Of a stretch of 64,000 nucleotides of DNA, positions 36,549 to 45,555 are shown piece after piece. This stretch comes from CAMLJR01 sp964631955. GTDB lineage: Bacteria; Pseudomonadota; Gammaproteobacteria; Pseudomonadales; CAMLJR01. The stretch covers positions 111,175 through 175,174 of the forward strand of contig CAZWBA010000006.1 of NCBI GenBank assembly GCA_964631955.1. Direction: 5' to 3'. The notes beneath the pieces were generated by a model. That model was not told where the DNA came from. It did no database searches and was given only the letters and a program-made list of their open reading frames with translations. Position 1 is the stretch's first letter. Each line of letters opens with the position of its first letter. Made by a program: the position numbers and the translations under genes.

Positions 36549-37982
36549 TCAGCGATTGCGACGCTCGGCCAGCATCGACAGGCCCATGTTGGCCTGCTGG
36601 GCGAAATGGCAGAAGCTCTCGTACTGATCCTGCTCGATAACCTCGCCCTCCCTGCCCCGATCCGCATACACGATGCCGACCTGGCGCGAACCTGCGTACA
36701 GCGACGAAATGACACAGTTATCCGCCGCCAGCACCGCTTTCGAATGCGCATCGAGCAAATGCTTCAGCTGTCCGGGATTCTCCCGGCGCATCCACACGAT
36801 TTGCCGCGTGTGCAGACAATACGAGAGCACATTGTCCTGCTCGCCCTTCATCGAAAATTGCATCGATTCTCGCCACTGTGCGGCGTCGTCACACAGCGCG
36901 TATTTCGCCTGCAGGATTTTCTTCCTGGGGTCGATCAACAAAAGTGCCACGCGCTCGAAACCGACACCGCGATGGATGCCTTCGACGACGGTCTGAAACA
37001 ACGTGTTGGCATCGACGCCTTCGTTAATCATGCTCGCCAGCTCGCGCAAAATACTGAGCTGCAATTGCGGATCGGCTCGCGTCTGCCGCGCAACAGGCGG
37101 CGGCGCATCGGTGGTGCTGGGAATGAAATTGCAGACCTTGTTAGCGCCGTAATTGAGTGCGACCGCAGCGGCATCTTCGGCGCCTTTCAGCAGCATCCGC
37201 CTCGCCTCCTCGCGGCCCTGGCCGGTAAATGCGGTCACTTTATCGAGCACATTTTCCAGCTCTTCGGAATCCCAGCCCTCTTCGGCGGCCAGACTGATTT
37301 CATTGCCGAGCCTCGCCGCCTGCGCGGCGACGCTATCGCACTCACCCGCCTGCAAGGCCTCGTTGAGGGTGTCGCCAAGCTCCCACACATCGGCCAGCCG
37401 CCGCGTGATTTCCTTCAGCGAGGTGCCCAGTACCGATCTCTCGTACGCTTCGTTTCCGCGCAGTGAACCCAGCACGCGTTCGAGCTCGCTCATCTGTTCA
37501 CCGCGGCAACTCCAGAATGCCATGTCGCCCACGTGCATCAGCAATGTCGCGATGAACACATCCTCCTTCATCGCCTTGTCGCGACCGCCGAGCAATTGTT
37601 CGGCCTGCACCGCTGCGTGAAAACCGCGCGCAAGCCATTCGAGCATGCGCTGCTTCGCACCTTTTTTAAGCAGCGAATCGATGAGTATGACCGAGAGCGA
37701 AATGGCCTTGATGCCCTTGAAACCGAGCTTGACGACCGCGCGGCTGATCGTCGTCACTTCCTGCCCGCCGTGCGGATTGAAATAGGCGCTGTTGGCGACG
37801 CGCAAAACTTTTGCGGTGAGCGCGGCATCGCGCAGAATTACCGAAGACAACTGACCGACCGACGTATCGGAGCCGCTGGTCAGCACATTGATCTGCCGCA
37901 TCACTTCCGATAACACCGGCAATTCGGTGCGACTCAGACGCGTGACCCACGCATCGATACCCATCGTTTGCTGCTTGCTCAT
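36549..37982 (-). CDS. HDOD-domain signalling protein with GAF domain
   Basis: 477 residues from the ATG at 37982 (MSKQQTMGIDAWV); a TTG six codons upstream is possible. The N-terminal HDOD domain (about 10-215) has ELPVLSEVMRQINVLT, ILRDAALTAKVLRVANSAYFN and VVKLGFKGIKAISLSVIL. A C-terminal GAF-like domain (about 320-470) contains GVGFERVALLLIDP and GIVYADRGREG. HDOD proteins are signalling or regulatory scaffolds without clear phosphodiesterase residues. It lies between mltD and the yej operon; its target is unknown. Confidence 0.88.
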   Translation of the reverse strand: MSKQQTMGIDAWVTRLSRTELPVLSEVMRQINVLTSGSDTSVGQLSSVILRDAALTAKVLRVANSAYFNPHGGQEVTTISRAVVKLGFKGIKAISLSVILIDSLLKKGAKQRMLEWLARGFHAAVQAEQLLGGRDKAMKEDVFIATLLMHVGDMAFWSCRGEQMSELERVLGSLRGNEAYERSVLGTSLKEITRRLADVWELGDTLNEALQAGECDSVAAQAARLGNEISLAAEEGWDSEELENVLDKVTAFTGQGREEARRMLLKGAEDAAAVALNYGANKVCNFIPSTTDAPPPVARQTRADPQLQLSILRELASMINEGVDANTLFQTVVEGIHRGVGFERVALLLIDPRKKILQAKYALCDDAAQWRESMQFSMKGEQDNVLSYCLHTRQIVWMRRENPGQLKHLLDAHSKAVLAADNCVISSLYAGSRQVGIVYADRGREGEVIEQDQYESFCHFAQQANMGLSMLAERRNR

Positions 37983-38046
37983 CTCGCCCCGGTATATCAA
38001 TTAATGAAACGCCTGAAGTGTAGACCAGCGCGCCATGCTCCGAGGC

Positions 38047-38130
38047 TATCGATTAGTCCCGAGACCATTGATGAACTCCGGGATTATTGATGAACTCCGG
38101 GATTATCGATGAGCCCGGAGATTATTGATG
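38047..38130. repeat. Tandem repeat, about 4 units of 19 bp, between HDOD gene and yejB
   Basis: Units at 38063, 38082, 38101 and a partial one at 38120, consensus GATTATTGATGAACTCCGG, with a degenerate unit before them. The array lies about 120 bp upstream of the yejB start and 65 bp upstream of the HDOD gene start. Confidence 0.85.
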
Positions 38131-38250
38131 GGGAGCGACGGTTGTCATGAAGCGATGGAACTTGCTACCTTGCCACCCTCGCATCCGGGCAGCAGTTTTT
38201 GCTTAACGGCGTTGCTCTATTCGAAGTACACGCATGATCTGAAGCCATTC

Positions 38251-39276
38251 ATGACGAATTATTTTCTACGCCGCCTGTTATTGATCATTCCCACCTTCAT
38301 CGGGATCACCCTGCTGGTTTTTGCGATCACGCGCGTCGTACCCGGCGGCCCCATCGAACGCATGATGACGCAGGCCGCGCTGCAACAAGGCGATCAGCGC
38401 GGCGCCCGCACACGCAGCGGCAATACGCTCGACGAAGCACAGCTCGCGCAACTGCAGGCCTATTACGGTTTCGACAAACCCGTACTCGTCAGTTACGGAC
38501 AATGGCTATGGCGCGTCGTGCATCTCGATCTCGGCACCTCGACGCGTTATCACGACCCCGTGTGGGATTTGATTAAAGAACGTTTTCCGGTTTCGATTTT
38601 CTACGGCCTTGCCACGCTCATCATCACCTACGGCATTTGCATTCCGCTCGGCATGTCGAAGGCAATTCGCCACGGCACGCTGTTCGATAATCTTTCATCG
38701 ATAATGGTATTTCTCGGTTACGCCGTGCCCGGTTATGTAGTGGGAATCGCACTCATCACAATTTTCGCCTCGCAACTCGACTGGTTTCCGCTCGGCGGAT
38801 TCATCGGAGACGACTTCGATAATTATTCGACCGGCAAAAAAATAACCGACGTGCTCTATCACGCTGCACTGCCGCTGACTGCGTATCTTGCGAGCAGTTT
38901 TGCATTGACCACGCTGATGATGAAAAACGCGCTGATGGATAATCTCGCGGCGGATTACATGCGCACCGCCATTGCGAAAGGCCAGAGCTTCAAGGATGCC
39001 GTGCGCACGCATGCACTGCGCAATAGCCTGATTCCCATCGCAACCTCATTCGGCAATAACATTTCGCTGCTGCTGGGCGGTTCATTTTTAATCGAAACCA
39101 TTTTCAATATCGACGGTATCGGCCTGCTGGGTTTCGAATCCGTACTCGAACGCGACTACCCCGTAGTCATGGGTATTCTCGTCATCAGCTCCTTATTATT
39201 TTTGCTCGGTAATATTCTTTCCGATATTTGTGTCGCTCTCGTCGACCCGCGTATCCGGTTTGGAGAGCAGGAATGA
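38251..39276 (+). CDS. yejB: ABC transporter permease YejB
   Basis: 341 residues from the ATG at 38251 (MTNYFLRRLLLIIPTFIG, the standard permease start); the open frame extends upstream without homology. It has about six membrane segments and the permease loop EAA-like motif (RTHALRNSLIPIATSFG). It belongs to the oligopeptide/nickel (Dpp/Opp) permease family, YejB type. With YejE, YejA and two ATPases it imports peptides and, in E. coli, microcin C. Its TGA stop lies at the edge of a REP-like repeat. Confidence 0.95.
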   Translation: MTNYFLRRLLLIIPTFIGITLLVFAITRVVPGGPIERMMTQAALQQGDQRGARTRSGNTLDEAQLAQLQAYYGFDKPVLVSYGQWLWRVVHLDLGTSTRYHDPVWDLIKERFPVSIFYGLATLIITYGICIPLGMSKAIRHGTLFDNLSSIMVFLGYAVPGYVVGIALITIFASQLDWFPLGGFIGDDFDNYSTGKKITDVLYHAALPLTAYLASSFALTTLMMKNALMDNLAADYMRTAIAKGQSFKDAVRTHALRNSLIPIATSFGNNISLLLGGSFLIETIFNIDGIGLLGFESVLERDYPVVMGILVISSLLFLLGNILSDICVALVDPRIRFGEQE

Positions 39277-39322
39277 CCCCTCCGTCGCTTCGCGACACCT
39301 CCCCTACTTTGCAGGGGAGGCC
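39275..39322 (-). repeat. REP-like palindromic unit A (yejB-yejE gap)
   Basis: The reverse complement of the 17399-17446 unit with about three differences. It overlaps the yejB stop codon. It is followed after 37 bp by a related unit in the opposite orientation, so here the pair is divergent, while at 17.4 kb it is convergent. Confidence 0.85.
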
Positions 39323-39359
39323 ATCAACACTTTGTAACAGCAGCATTCGCCGCGCGACT

Positions 39360-39405
39360 GGCTCCTCCTATGCAGTAGGGGGAGTGCCCGCAGGGCGAGG
39401 GGGTC
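39360..39405 (+). repeat. REP-like palindromic unit B (yejB-yejE gap)
   Basis: The reverse complement of the 17470-17515 unit with a few changes. Its G-rich tail GAGGGGG (39397-39403) lies 8-9 bp before the TTG start of yejE and may act as its ribosome-binding site. Confidence 0.82.
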
Positions 39406-39411
39406 ATTTTT

Positions 39412-40455
39412 TTGCTATTTAAATTCAACCCGATCACCCGGCGCCGCTGGGCTCGCTTTCGCTCGATTAAACGCGGTTATGTTTCTGCACTTTTTTTGAG
39501 TGGCTTGATTTTATTGAGCGTGCTCGCGGAATTATTAGTCAGCAATCGCGCACTGATCGTGCACTATGAGGGAAATTATTATTTTCCCACTTACGGCGCT
39601 GTGCTCAGCGGAAAAACCTTCGGTCTCGATTACGACTACGAAGCCGACTACAAAACGCTGCAAAAAGAATTCGCGAAAACGCATGACGGCAACTGGATTC
39701 TCATGCCGCCGATTCCATACAACGCCTTCGAAACCGATTTGCGCTCGAATGATTTCCCGCCGCTCGCGCCATCGAAACAACATTGGCTGGGCACCGACAC
39801 CACCGGCCGCGATGTCGCTGCGCGTCTGCTCTATGGTTTTCGCATCGCCATCGCGTTTTCCGCAGTGCTGCTGATTTTTGAATATGCCATCGGCATTACG
39901 ATCGGCTGCCTCATGGGTTACTGGGGCGGTGCTTTCGATCTCGTGTTTCAACGCATTATCGAAATCTGGTCGAATATTCCCACGCTGTACGTGATCATGA
40001 TCGTGGCCTCGATCGTGCCGCCGGGATTCTGGACTTTACTGCTCATCATGATCGCGTTCGGCTGGACCGGCATGACGTGGTATATGCGCACCGCGAGCTA
40101 TCGCGAAAATACGCGCGATTATGTGCTCGCGGCACGCGCCATCGGTGCGAGCGACCCACGCATCATTTTCAAACACATTCTGCCGAACAGCATTTCCACC
40201 GTGGTCACGTTCGCGCCGTTTTCAGTGGCTGCTGGTGTCACTGCTCTTACCGCACTCGATTATCTGGGTTTTGGTTTACCAGCACCGACGCCAAGCTGGG
40301 GTGAATTACTGAAACAGGGCACGGACAATCTCGAATCGCCGTGGATCGTTACCAGCGTCGTCGTCGCCATGACACTCGTGCTTATGCTCGTCACATTCAT
40401 CGGCGAAGCCATTCGCGAAGCGTTCGATCCAAAGGTGTTTCGCACCTATGAGTAA
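39412..40455 (+). CDS. yejE: ABC transporter permease YejE
   Basis: 347 residues from a TTG at 39412; no ATG fits and no other good start is visible. An N-terminal membrane segment (about 25-45), a long periplasmic loop (about 50-135), then five segments. The permease motif lies in RAIGASDPRIIFKHILPN, and HWLGTDTTGRDVAARLLYG is the classic DppC/OppC mark. It is the second permease of the YejABEF-type importer. It overlaps yejA by 8 bp. Confidence 0.94.
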   Translation: MLFKFNPITRRRWARFRSIKRGYVSALFLSGLILLSVLAELLVSNRALIVHYEGNYYFPTYGAVLSGKTFGLDYDYEADYKTLQKEFAKTHDGNWILMPPIPYNAFETDLRSNDFPPLAPSKQHWLGTDTTGRDVAARLLYGFRIAIAFSAVLLIFEYAIGITIGCLMGYWGGAFDLVFQRIIEIWSNIPTLYVIMIVASIVPPGFWTLLLIMIAFGWTGMTWYMRTASYRENTRDYVLAARAIGASDPRIIFKHILPNSISTVVTFAPFSVAAGVTALTALDYLGFGLPAPTPSWGELLKQGTDNLESPWIVTSVVVAMTLVLMLVTFIGEAIREAFDPKVFRTYE

Positions 40456-42307
40456 TTTTGTGCTACGAAATCTAACTGCGTTATTAATTTTCTTATGTGC
40501 ATTTTATGTTAGCGCCGATGCACCCAAGCTGCCTGATAATTTGCAGTGGCAGACCAACGATAGCGATCCTGTTTTCGCCGATCCGAATGCAAAACGCGGC
40601 GGGCGTTTTCGCACCTTCATGATGAGCTTTCCACCGACACTGCGTCTGGTCGGCCCGGATGCCAATAGCGGATTCGTGCAGTATCTTCGCGCCAACAATT
40701 TTGCCCTCGTCAACCTGCATCCGAACACGCTCAACCCGATTCCAGAGCTTGCAACGCACTGGGCTTTCGATGCCGATGGCAAAACGGTTTATTTCAAACT
40801 CGACCCCGATGCGCGCTGGTCGGACGGAGTCCCCGTCACCGCCGACGATTATGTTTTCGCACTTGAATTCATGCGTTCGAAATTCATCGTGGCCCCGTGG
40901 TACAACAACTACTACACCGAAATTATCACCGATATCATCAAATACGACGACCATACGATCGCGGTACGCGAGGCGACATCAAAACCTGCGAATGAATTAC
41001 TGTTTGACCTTGCCATCAACCCCGTGCCGAAACATTTTCATAAACTCGATGAAGACTGGGTTAAAAATTACAACTGGCTGATCGAACCCAATACGGGACC
41101 TTATATCATCAGCGAAATTCGCAAAGGCAAATACATCGAATTCAAACGCAAGACAGACTGGTGGGGAAATGATAAAAAATATTATCGCCATCGCTTCAAT
41201 GTCGATTATGTGCGCATCAAAGTCATTCGCGACCTGAATGTTGCCTACAACTATTTCGCCAAAGGCGAACTCGATGCGTTCCCGCTGGTCATGCCCCGCC
41301 TCTGGTATAAAAAAGCGCAAGGCGAGCCTTACGATAACGGCTACATTGGACGTATCAAATTTTATAACGACACCCCGCAGCCGCCTCAGGGCATGTTTCT
41401 CAATCAGGATGATCCGCTGCTTGCTGATCGCAATGTACGCCTGGGTATTGCGCACGCAATGAACTTCGACAAGGTCATCAACACCGTGTTACGCGGCGAT
41501 TACGAACGCCTGCAAACGCAAAACGAAGGCTTTGGTGATTACAGCAATCGTTCAATCAGGGCGCGCCGATTCGATCTGACTCAAGCGGATCATTATTTAA
41601 ATCTTGCGGGCTGGAACCAGCGGGCTGCCGACGGGATTCGTATCAAGAACGGCCAACGACTCACATTGCGCGTTTCATACGCGAGCGGCGATCACACCGC
41701 GCGTCTGGTGGTATTGAAAGAAGAAGCCCTTAAAGCCGGCATTGAACTCACCCTGCAGTTGCTCGACGCCACCGCTTCGTACAAGCAGACGATGGAAAAA
41801 AAGCATCAGATTGCATGGATGGGATGGGCCGGTGGCGGCATCTCCCCCACGTACTGGGAGTTTTATCATTCCGATAATGCACATAAACCCCAAACCAACA
41901 ATGTCACCAATACCGACATTCCCGCACTGGATAAAAAAATCATCGAATATCGCGATGCGACAACAGAGGAAGAACGCGTGCGGCTGGCGCGCGAACTGGA
42001 ACAAATGATTTACGACAATGCCGCTTTCATACCGAGCTTCAAAGTACCTTATACACGCGAAGGATTCTGGCGCTGGCTGAAAATGCCGGAGGGTCATGCA
42101 ACGCGAACGTCACAATTGGTATTCGAACCTTTTAACAGCACATCGGGAGAAGATCCGGGCGGACTCTTCTGGATCGACGAAGCCGAAAAGGAAAAAGTGC
42201 AGAAGGCACGCATTCTCGGCGAAAAATCCGATTCCATTAATATCGTCGACGAACGCTGGCGCCAGCAGCCTTCCACACAGAAGCGCCCCGAAGGTGAAAA
42301 ACCATGA
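40448..42307 (+). CDS. yejA: Extracellular solute-binding protein YejA
   Basis: 619 residues of SBP family 5 (peptide-binding). The signal peptide is cut near VSA/DAP (about residue 24). Family marks include LATHWAFDADGKTVYFKLDP (about 100), DGVPVTADDYVFALEF (about 122) and the C-terminal ITA-type tail. It captures peptides for the YejBE permease. The start overlaps yejE by 8 bp and the stop overlaps the next gene by 4 bp. Confidence 0.94.
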   Translation: MSNFVLRNLTALLIFLCAFYVSADAPKLPDNLQWQTNDSDPVFADPNAKRGGRFRTFMMSFPPTLRLVGPDANSGFVQYLRANNFALVNLHPNTLNPIPELATHWAFDADGKTVYFKLDPDARWSDGVPVTADDYVFALEFMRSKFIVAPWYNNYYTEIITDIIKYDDHTIAVREATSKPANELLFDLAINPVPKHFHKLDEDWVKNYNWLIEPNTGPYIISEIRKGKYIEFKRKTDWWGNDKKYYRHRFNVDYVRIKVIRDLNVAYNYFAKGELDAFPLVMPRLWYKKAQGEPYDNGYIGRIKFYNDTPQPPQGMFLNQDDPLLADRNVRLGIAHAMNFDKVINTVLRGDYERLQTQNEGFGDYSNRSIRARRFDLTQADHYLNLAGWNQRAADGIRIKNGQRLTLRVSYASGDHTARLVVLKEEALKAGIELTLQLLDATASYKQTMEKKHQIAWMGWAGGGISPTYWEFYHSDNAHKPQTNNVTNTDIPALDKKIIEYRDATTEEERVRLARELEQMIYDNAAFIPSFKVPYTREGFWRWLKMPEGHATRTSQLVFEPFNSTSGEDPGGLFWIDEAEKEKVQKARILGEKSDSINIVDERWRQQPSTQKRPEGEKP

Positions 42308-43341
42308 GCCTGCTGACGATTTCGAATTTATGCGTCAGTGTCGAAAGCAATGGCAAGCGCTGGCCCGTGCTCGACAACGTATCGTTAAAAATCGCGCAGG
42401 GCGAAATGCTTGGCCTCGTCGGTGAATCGGGTTGCGGTAAAAGCGTGACGGCCCTGTCGATTTTACGATTGCTGGCGCAGCCCGTGCTGCGAATCGACAG
42501 CGGCGATATTCTTTTCAGCGGAAACGGGGGAGAAAGAAATCTGCTCGAACTCTCGCCGGAAGAATTGCGCGCGCTACGCGGTGATCGCATCGCGATGATT
42601 TTTCAGGATCCGATGACTGCGCTCAATCCCGTGCAAACCATCGGTCGCCAGCTCGAAGAAGTCCTGTTACTGCATCGGCCCGACTGGGATAAACGCAAAC
42701 GCCAGCAGCGCATTATCGAACTGCTCGATCGCGTGCGCATTCCGGCAGCAACCCAGCGTCTCGATGATTATCCGCATCAATTATCGGGTGGCATGCGTCA
42801 GCGTGTGGTGATTGCGATGGCGCTTGCGTGCGAGCCGCAATTACTGATTGCCGACGAGCCGACGACCGCACTCGATGTCACCGTTCAGGCGCAGGTACTG
42901 CAATTGATTCAGGAATTGCAGCGCGACATGCATATGGCTGTGCTGCTGATCACACACGATCTCGGCGTGATCGCGCAAACCTGCGATCGTGTTGCGGTAA
43001 TGTATGCAGGGCGCATCATCGAAGAAGCGACCGTCGCCGATTTATTTGCGCAGCCGTATCACCCTTATACGCGCGGATTATTGAATTCGCTGCCCGCGCG
43101 CGCAGGTAAAAGACAAACGCCGCTCGCAACCATTGGCGGACAAGTGCCCGCCATCGACGCGCGCCCTAACGGCTGCGCTTTTTCGAATCGCTGCGGCTTT
43201 CGCACCGGTATCTGCTCGCGTCTGCCAATACTGGAAAAACCGCAAAAAACTGAAAGCCCGGAGCCACCTGAAAGCACGCAACACACCGTCGCCTGTTTTA
43301 ACTGGCCCGAAGCCGTCAAAACCCAGATTGAAAGCCTATGA
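42304..43341 (+). CDS. ABC transporter ATPase (YejF first-half equivalent, DppD type)
   Basis: 345 residues with a full nucleotide-binding domain: Walker A GLVGESGCGKSVT (about 40), signature LSGGMRQRVVIAMA (about 161), Walker B LLIADEPTTALDV (about 181), and a C-terminal oligopeptide-ABC tail with cysteines (GCAFSNRCGFRTGIC). In E. coli one YejF protein has two such domains; here they are two genes overlapping by 4 bp (ATGA). Both are complete, so this is not a frameshift. Confidence 0.94.
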   Translation: MSLLTISNLCVSVESNGKRWPVLDNVSLKIAQGEMLGLVGESGCGKSVTALSILRLLAQPVLRIDSGDILFSGNGGERNLLELSPEELRALRGDRIAMIFQDPMTALNPVQTIGRQLEEVLLLHRPDWDKRKRQQRIIELLDRVRIPAATQRLDDYPHQLSGGMRQRVVIAMALACEPQLLIADEPTTALDVTVQAQVLQLIQELQRDMHMAVLLITHDLGVIAQTCDRVAVMYAGRIIEEATVADLFAQPYHPYTRGLLNSLPARAGKRQTPLATIGGQVPAIDARPNGCAFSNRCGFRTGICSRLPILEKPQKTESPEPPESTQHTVACFNWPEAVKTQIESL

Positions 43342-44348
43342 CCGACCATAACCAGCCGCTGCTTCGTATCCGCAATCTGCGTAAATATTTCGCGCAGCGC
43401 GGCAGCGCTATCAATTATCGAAATCCGTTCAGGCGCGAAAAAAAATTCCTGCGCGCAGTGGATTCGGTCAGCTTCGACATCGCGCGCGGTGAAACGCTGG
43501 GGCTGGTCGGTGAATCGGGTTGCGGAAAATCGACGCTGGGTAAAACCCTGCTGCGATTGTACGAGCCCGACGCAGGAGAAATTCTTTTCAGCGGAAATGG
43601 TTTCGACACAAAAAATATCTGCGAAATATCGCGCGATGAAATGCGCACGCTGCGTAAACGCATGCAGATGGTATTTCAGGACCCGTACGACTCGCTCAAT
43701 AGCCGGCACACCATCGGCGACATCATTCAGGAGCCTCTGATCGTGCATGGCGTTGGCGATAAGGATCAGCGCCGCGCCACGATGTATGCACTTTTGCAAC
43801 AGGTCGGCCTGCCGCCGGAAAGCGCCGATCGCTACCCGCACGAATTCTCCGGCGGTCAGCGTCAGCGTATCGGCATTGCGCGCGCAATTGCACTGAAGCC
43901 GGAATTCATTGTCTGCGACGAACCACTCTCCGCACTCGATGTCTCGGTGCAGGCGCAAATTATCAATCTGTTGCTCGAATTGCGCGCATCGATGAATTTA
44001 TCGCTGCTGTTCATTTCTCACGACTTATCGGTCGTGCGCCATATCAGCGATCGCGTTGCCGTGATGTATCTCGGCGAAATTGTCGAGCTGGCCGACGCGG
44101 AAACCATCTACCGCGAAGCACGCCATCCGTATACGCAATATCTCATCGCCTCGATCCCCAGACCGGAGCCAGGCAAACGCGCGCCCATCGCGCTCGAAGG
44201 CGAAGTGCCGAGCCCGATCGATCCGCCGGGTGGCTGTCGCTTTCATACGCGTTGCCCGAAAGCGCAGGACATCTGCAAAGTGCAATCGCCGCAGTTGATC
44301 GCGCGCGATGGCAACCTGACGCATTCGACTGCGTGTCATTTCGCGTAA
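43338..44348 (+). CDS. ABC transporter ATPase (YejF second-half equivalent, DppF type)
   Basis: 336 residues: Walker A GLVGESGCGKSTLGK (about 54), signature FSGGQRQRIGIARA (about 172), Walker B IVCDEPLSALDVSVQ (about 192), and tail GCRFHTRCPKAQDIC. It pairs with the preceding ATPase to drive the YejBE permease. It is the last gene of the transporter operon; rlmG starts 9 bp later. Confidence 0.94.
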   Translation: MTDHNQPLLRIRNLRKYFAQRGSAINYRNPFRREKKFLRAVDSVSFDIARGETLGLVGESGCGKSTLGKTLLRLYEPDAGEILFSGNGFDTKNICEISRDEMRTLRKRMQMVFQDPYDSLNSRHTIGDIIQEPLIVHGVGDKDQRRATMYALLQQVGLPPESADRYPHEFSGGQRQRIGIARAIALKPEFIVCDEPLSALDVSVQAQIINLLLELRASMNLSLLFISHDLSVVRHISDRVAVMYLGEIVELADAETIYREARHPYTQYLIASIPRPEPGKRAPIALEGEVPSPIDPPGGCRFHTRCPKAQDICKVQSPQLIARDGNLTHSTACHFA

Positions 44349-44357
44349 TTCATCGCC

Positions 44358-45494
44358 GTGTCTGAAACGACGTTCAACTCGATACTCGGCAGTTTCGAAT
44401 TACTGCGCCGTCCGCATACGCCACATCTGCCGCTGCAGGCATGGGACGCTGCCGACGAATATTTATTGGCACTGGCAAAGGAACATTTTAGCGTCGATGC
44501 GCCGACACTCATCATCAACGATCAATTCGGTGCATTGGCATTGCTGGCAGCGCAAGCGCCCGTAACGAGCTGGGGCGACTCGTACACATCACATCTCGCC
44601 GCGCAGGAAAATCTGCAGCGAAATCACCTCGCGCTGAATCGTTTTTCGTCATTGCCTGCAACCCGAATCCCGACCGAAAAATTCACTCAGGTACTCTGGC
44701 GTATTCCCAAAAACATTCACCTGCTGCAACAACAAGCTGCCGAGCTGCGCCAGTGCATCGGTGACGAAACGCTTATTTTCGCGGCGGGCATGCAGAAACA
44801 TTTGCCGTCACAAACCGCAGAAATTCTCGGAAAACTCGGTAAAACTGATTATCTATTGGCACAGAAAAAAGCGCGCGCATTTAAAATCCTGCCCGACCTT
44901 TCGCTGCCCACCCCTGCCCCTCCTGAAACCAGAACGCTGGTATTGCGTGAATTCGATTTTTCGCTGAACGCCGGAGCGAATGTTTTCGCGCACGATAAAT
45001 TCGATATCGGAGCGCGCTTCTTTCTCGAACAATTCGAGAAGCTGCCACGTGCGCAACATATTGCCGATCTCGGCTGCGGCAACGGTGTGCTTGGCATGCG
45101 CCTCAAGCAATTGCAGCCCCTGGCGAAGGTCGAATTTCTCGATGAGTCGTATCAGGCCATCGCAGCGACCGAAGCGAACTACCGTGCGAATGGCTTATCT
45201 GAAACGCAACCTGATGCAACCTTTAATGTCGACGATATATTTTCGAATTACGCAGACGATGCGTTCGATTTAATCGTATGTAACCCACCGTTTCATCAGG
45301 GACATGTGGTGGGTGATCATATTGCGTGGCAGATGTTTACGCAGAGCAGAAAACATTTACGTCAGGGCGGCGAATTGTGGATTGTCGGCAACCGCCATCT
45401 CGATTATCACCTCAAGCTGAAAAAAATTTTCGGCAACTGCCGGAGTGTCGCGGCAAACGCAAAGTTCGTGGTGCTTTCCGCCCGGGCTCAATAG
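44358..45494 (+). CDS. rlmG: 23S rRNA (guanine-1835-N2) methyltransferase
   Basis: 378 residues from a GTG at 44358. It has an N-terminal inactive methyltransferase-like half and a C-terminal active half with motif I IADLGCGNGVLGMRL (about 234-248), the catalytic NPPFHQGH (about 315) and a strong RlmG tail (RHLDYHLKLKKIFGNCRSVAANAKFVVL). It methylates a guanine in large-subunit rRNA. The closely related RsmC is the alternative, but the tail favours RlmG. It may be read through from the yej operon. Confidence 0.93.
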   Translation: MSETTFNSILGSFELLRRPHTPHLPLQAWDAADEYLLALAKEHFSVDAPTLIINDQFGALALLAAQAPVTSWGDSYTSHLAAQENLQRNHLALNRFSSLPATRIPTEKFTQVLWRIPKNIHLLQQQAAELRQCIGDETLIFAAGMQKHLPSQTAEILGKLGKTDYLLAQKKARAFKILPDLSLPTPAPPETRTLVLREFDFSLNAGANVFAHDKFDIGARFFLEQFEKLPRAQHIADLGCGNGVLGMRLKQLQPLAKVEFLDESYQAIAATEANYRANGLSETQPDATFNVDDIFSNYADDAFDLIVCNPPFHQGHVVGDHIAWQMFTQSRKHLRQGGELWIVGNRHLDYHLKLKKIFGNCRSVAANAKFVVLSARAQ

Positions 45495-45555
45495 CGTCGC
45501 GCATCCCGGTGGAAATCCATATCCACCATCGCGAAGTCTGTTTACGAAAAGGCAA

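Noticed and set aside
38047..38130. Possible CRISPR array (regular 19-bp repeats)
   Set aside because: Units are directly adjacent with no spacers and are imperfect; no cas genes are present. The same reasoning applies to 31431-31500.
43065..43958. Minus-strand open frame opposite the second yej ATPase
   Set aside because: It is antisense to two well-supported ATPase genes and has no homology by eye.
42304..44348. Frameshifted yejF
   Set aside because: Each ATPase has its own start, full Walker A, signature and Walker B motifs, and a C-terminal tail, with a normal 4-bp overlap. This is a two-gene organisation, not a break.
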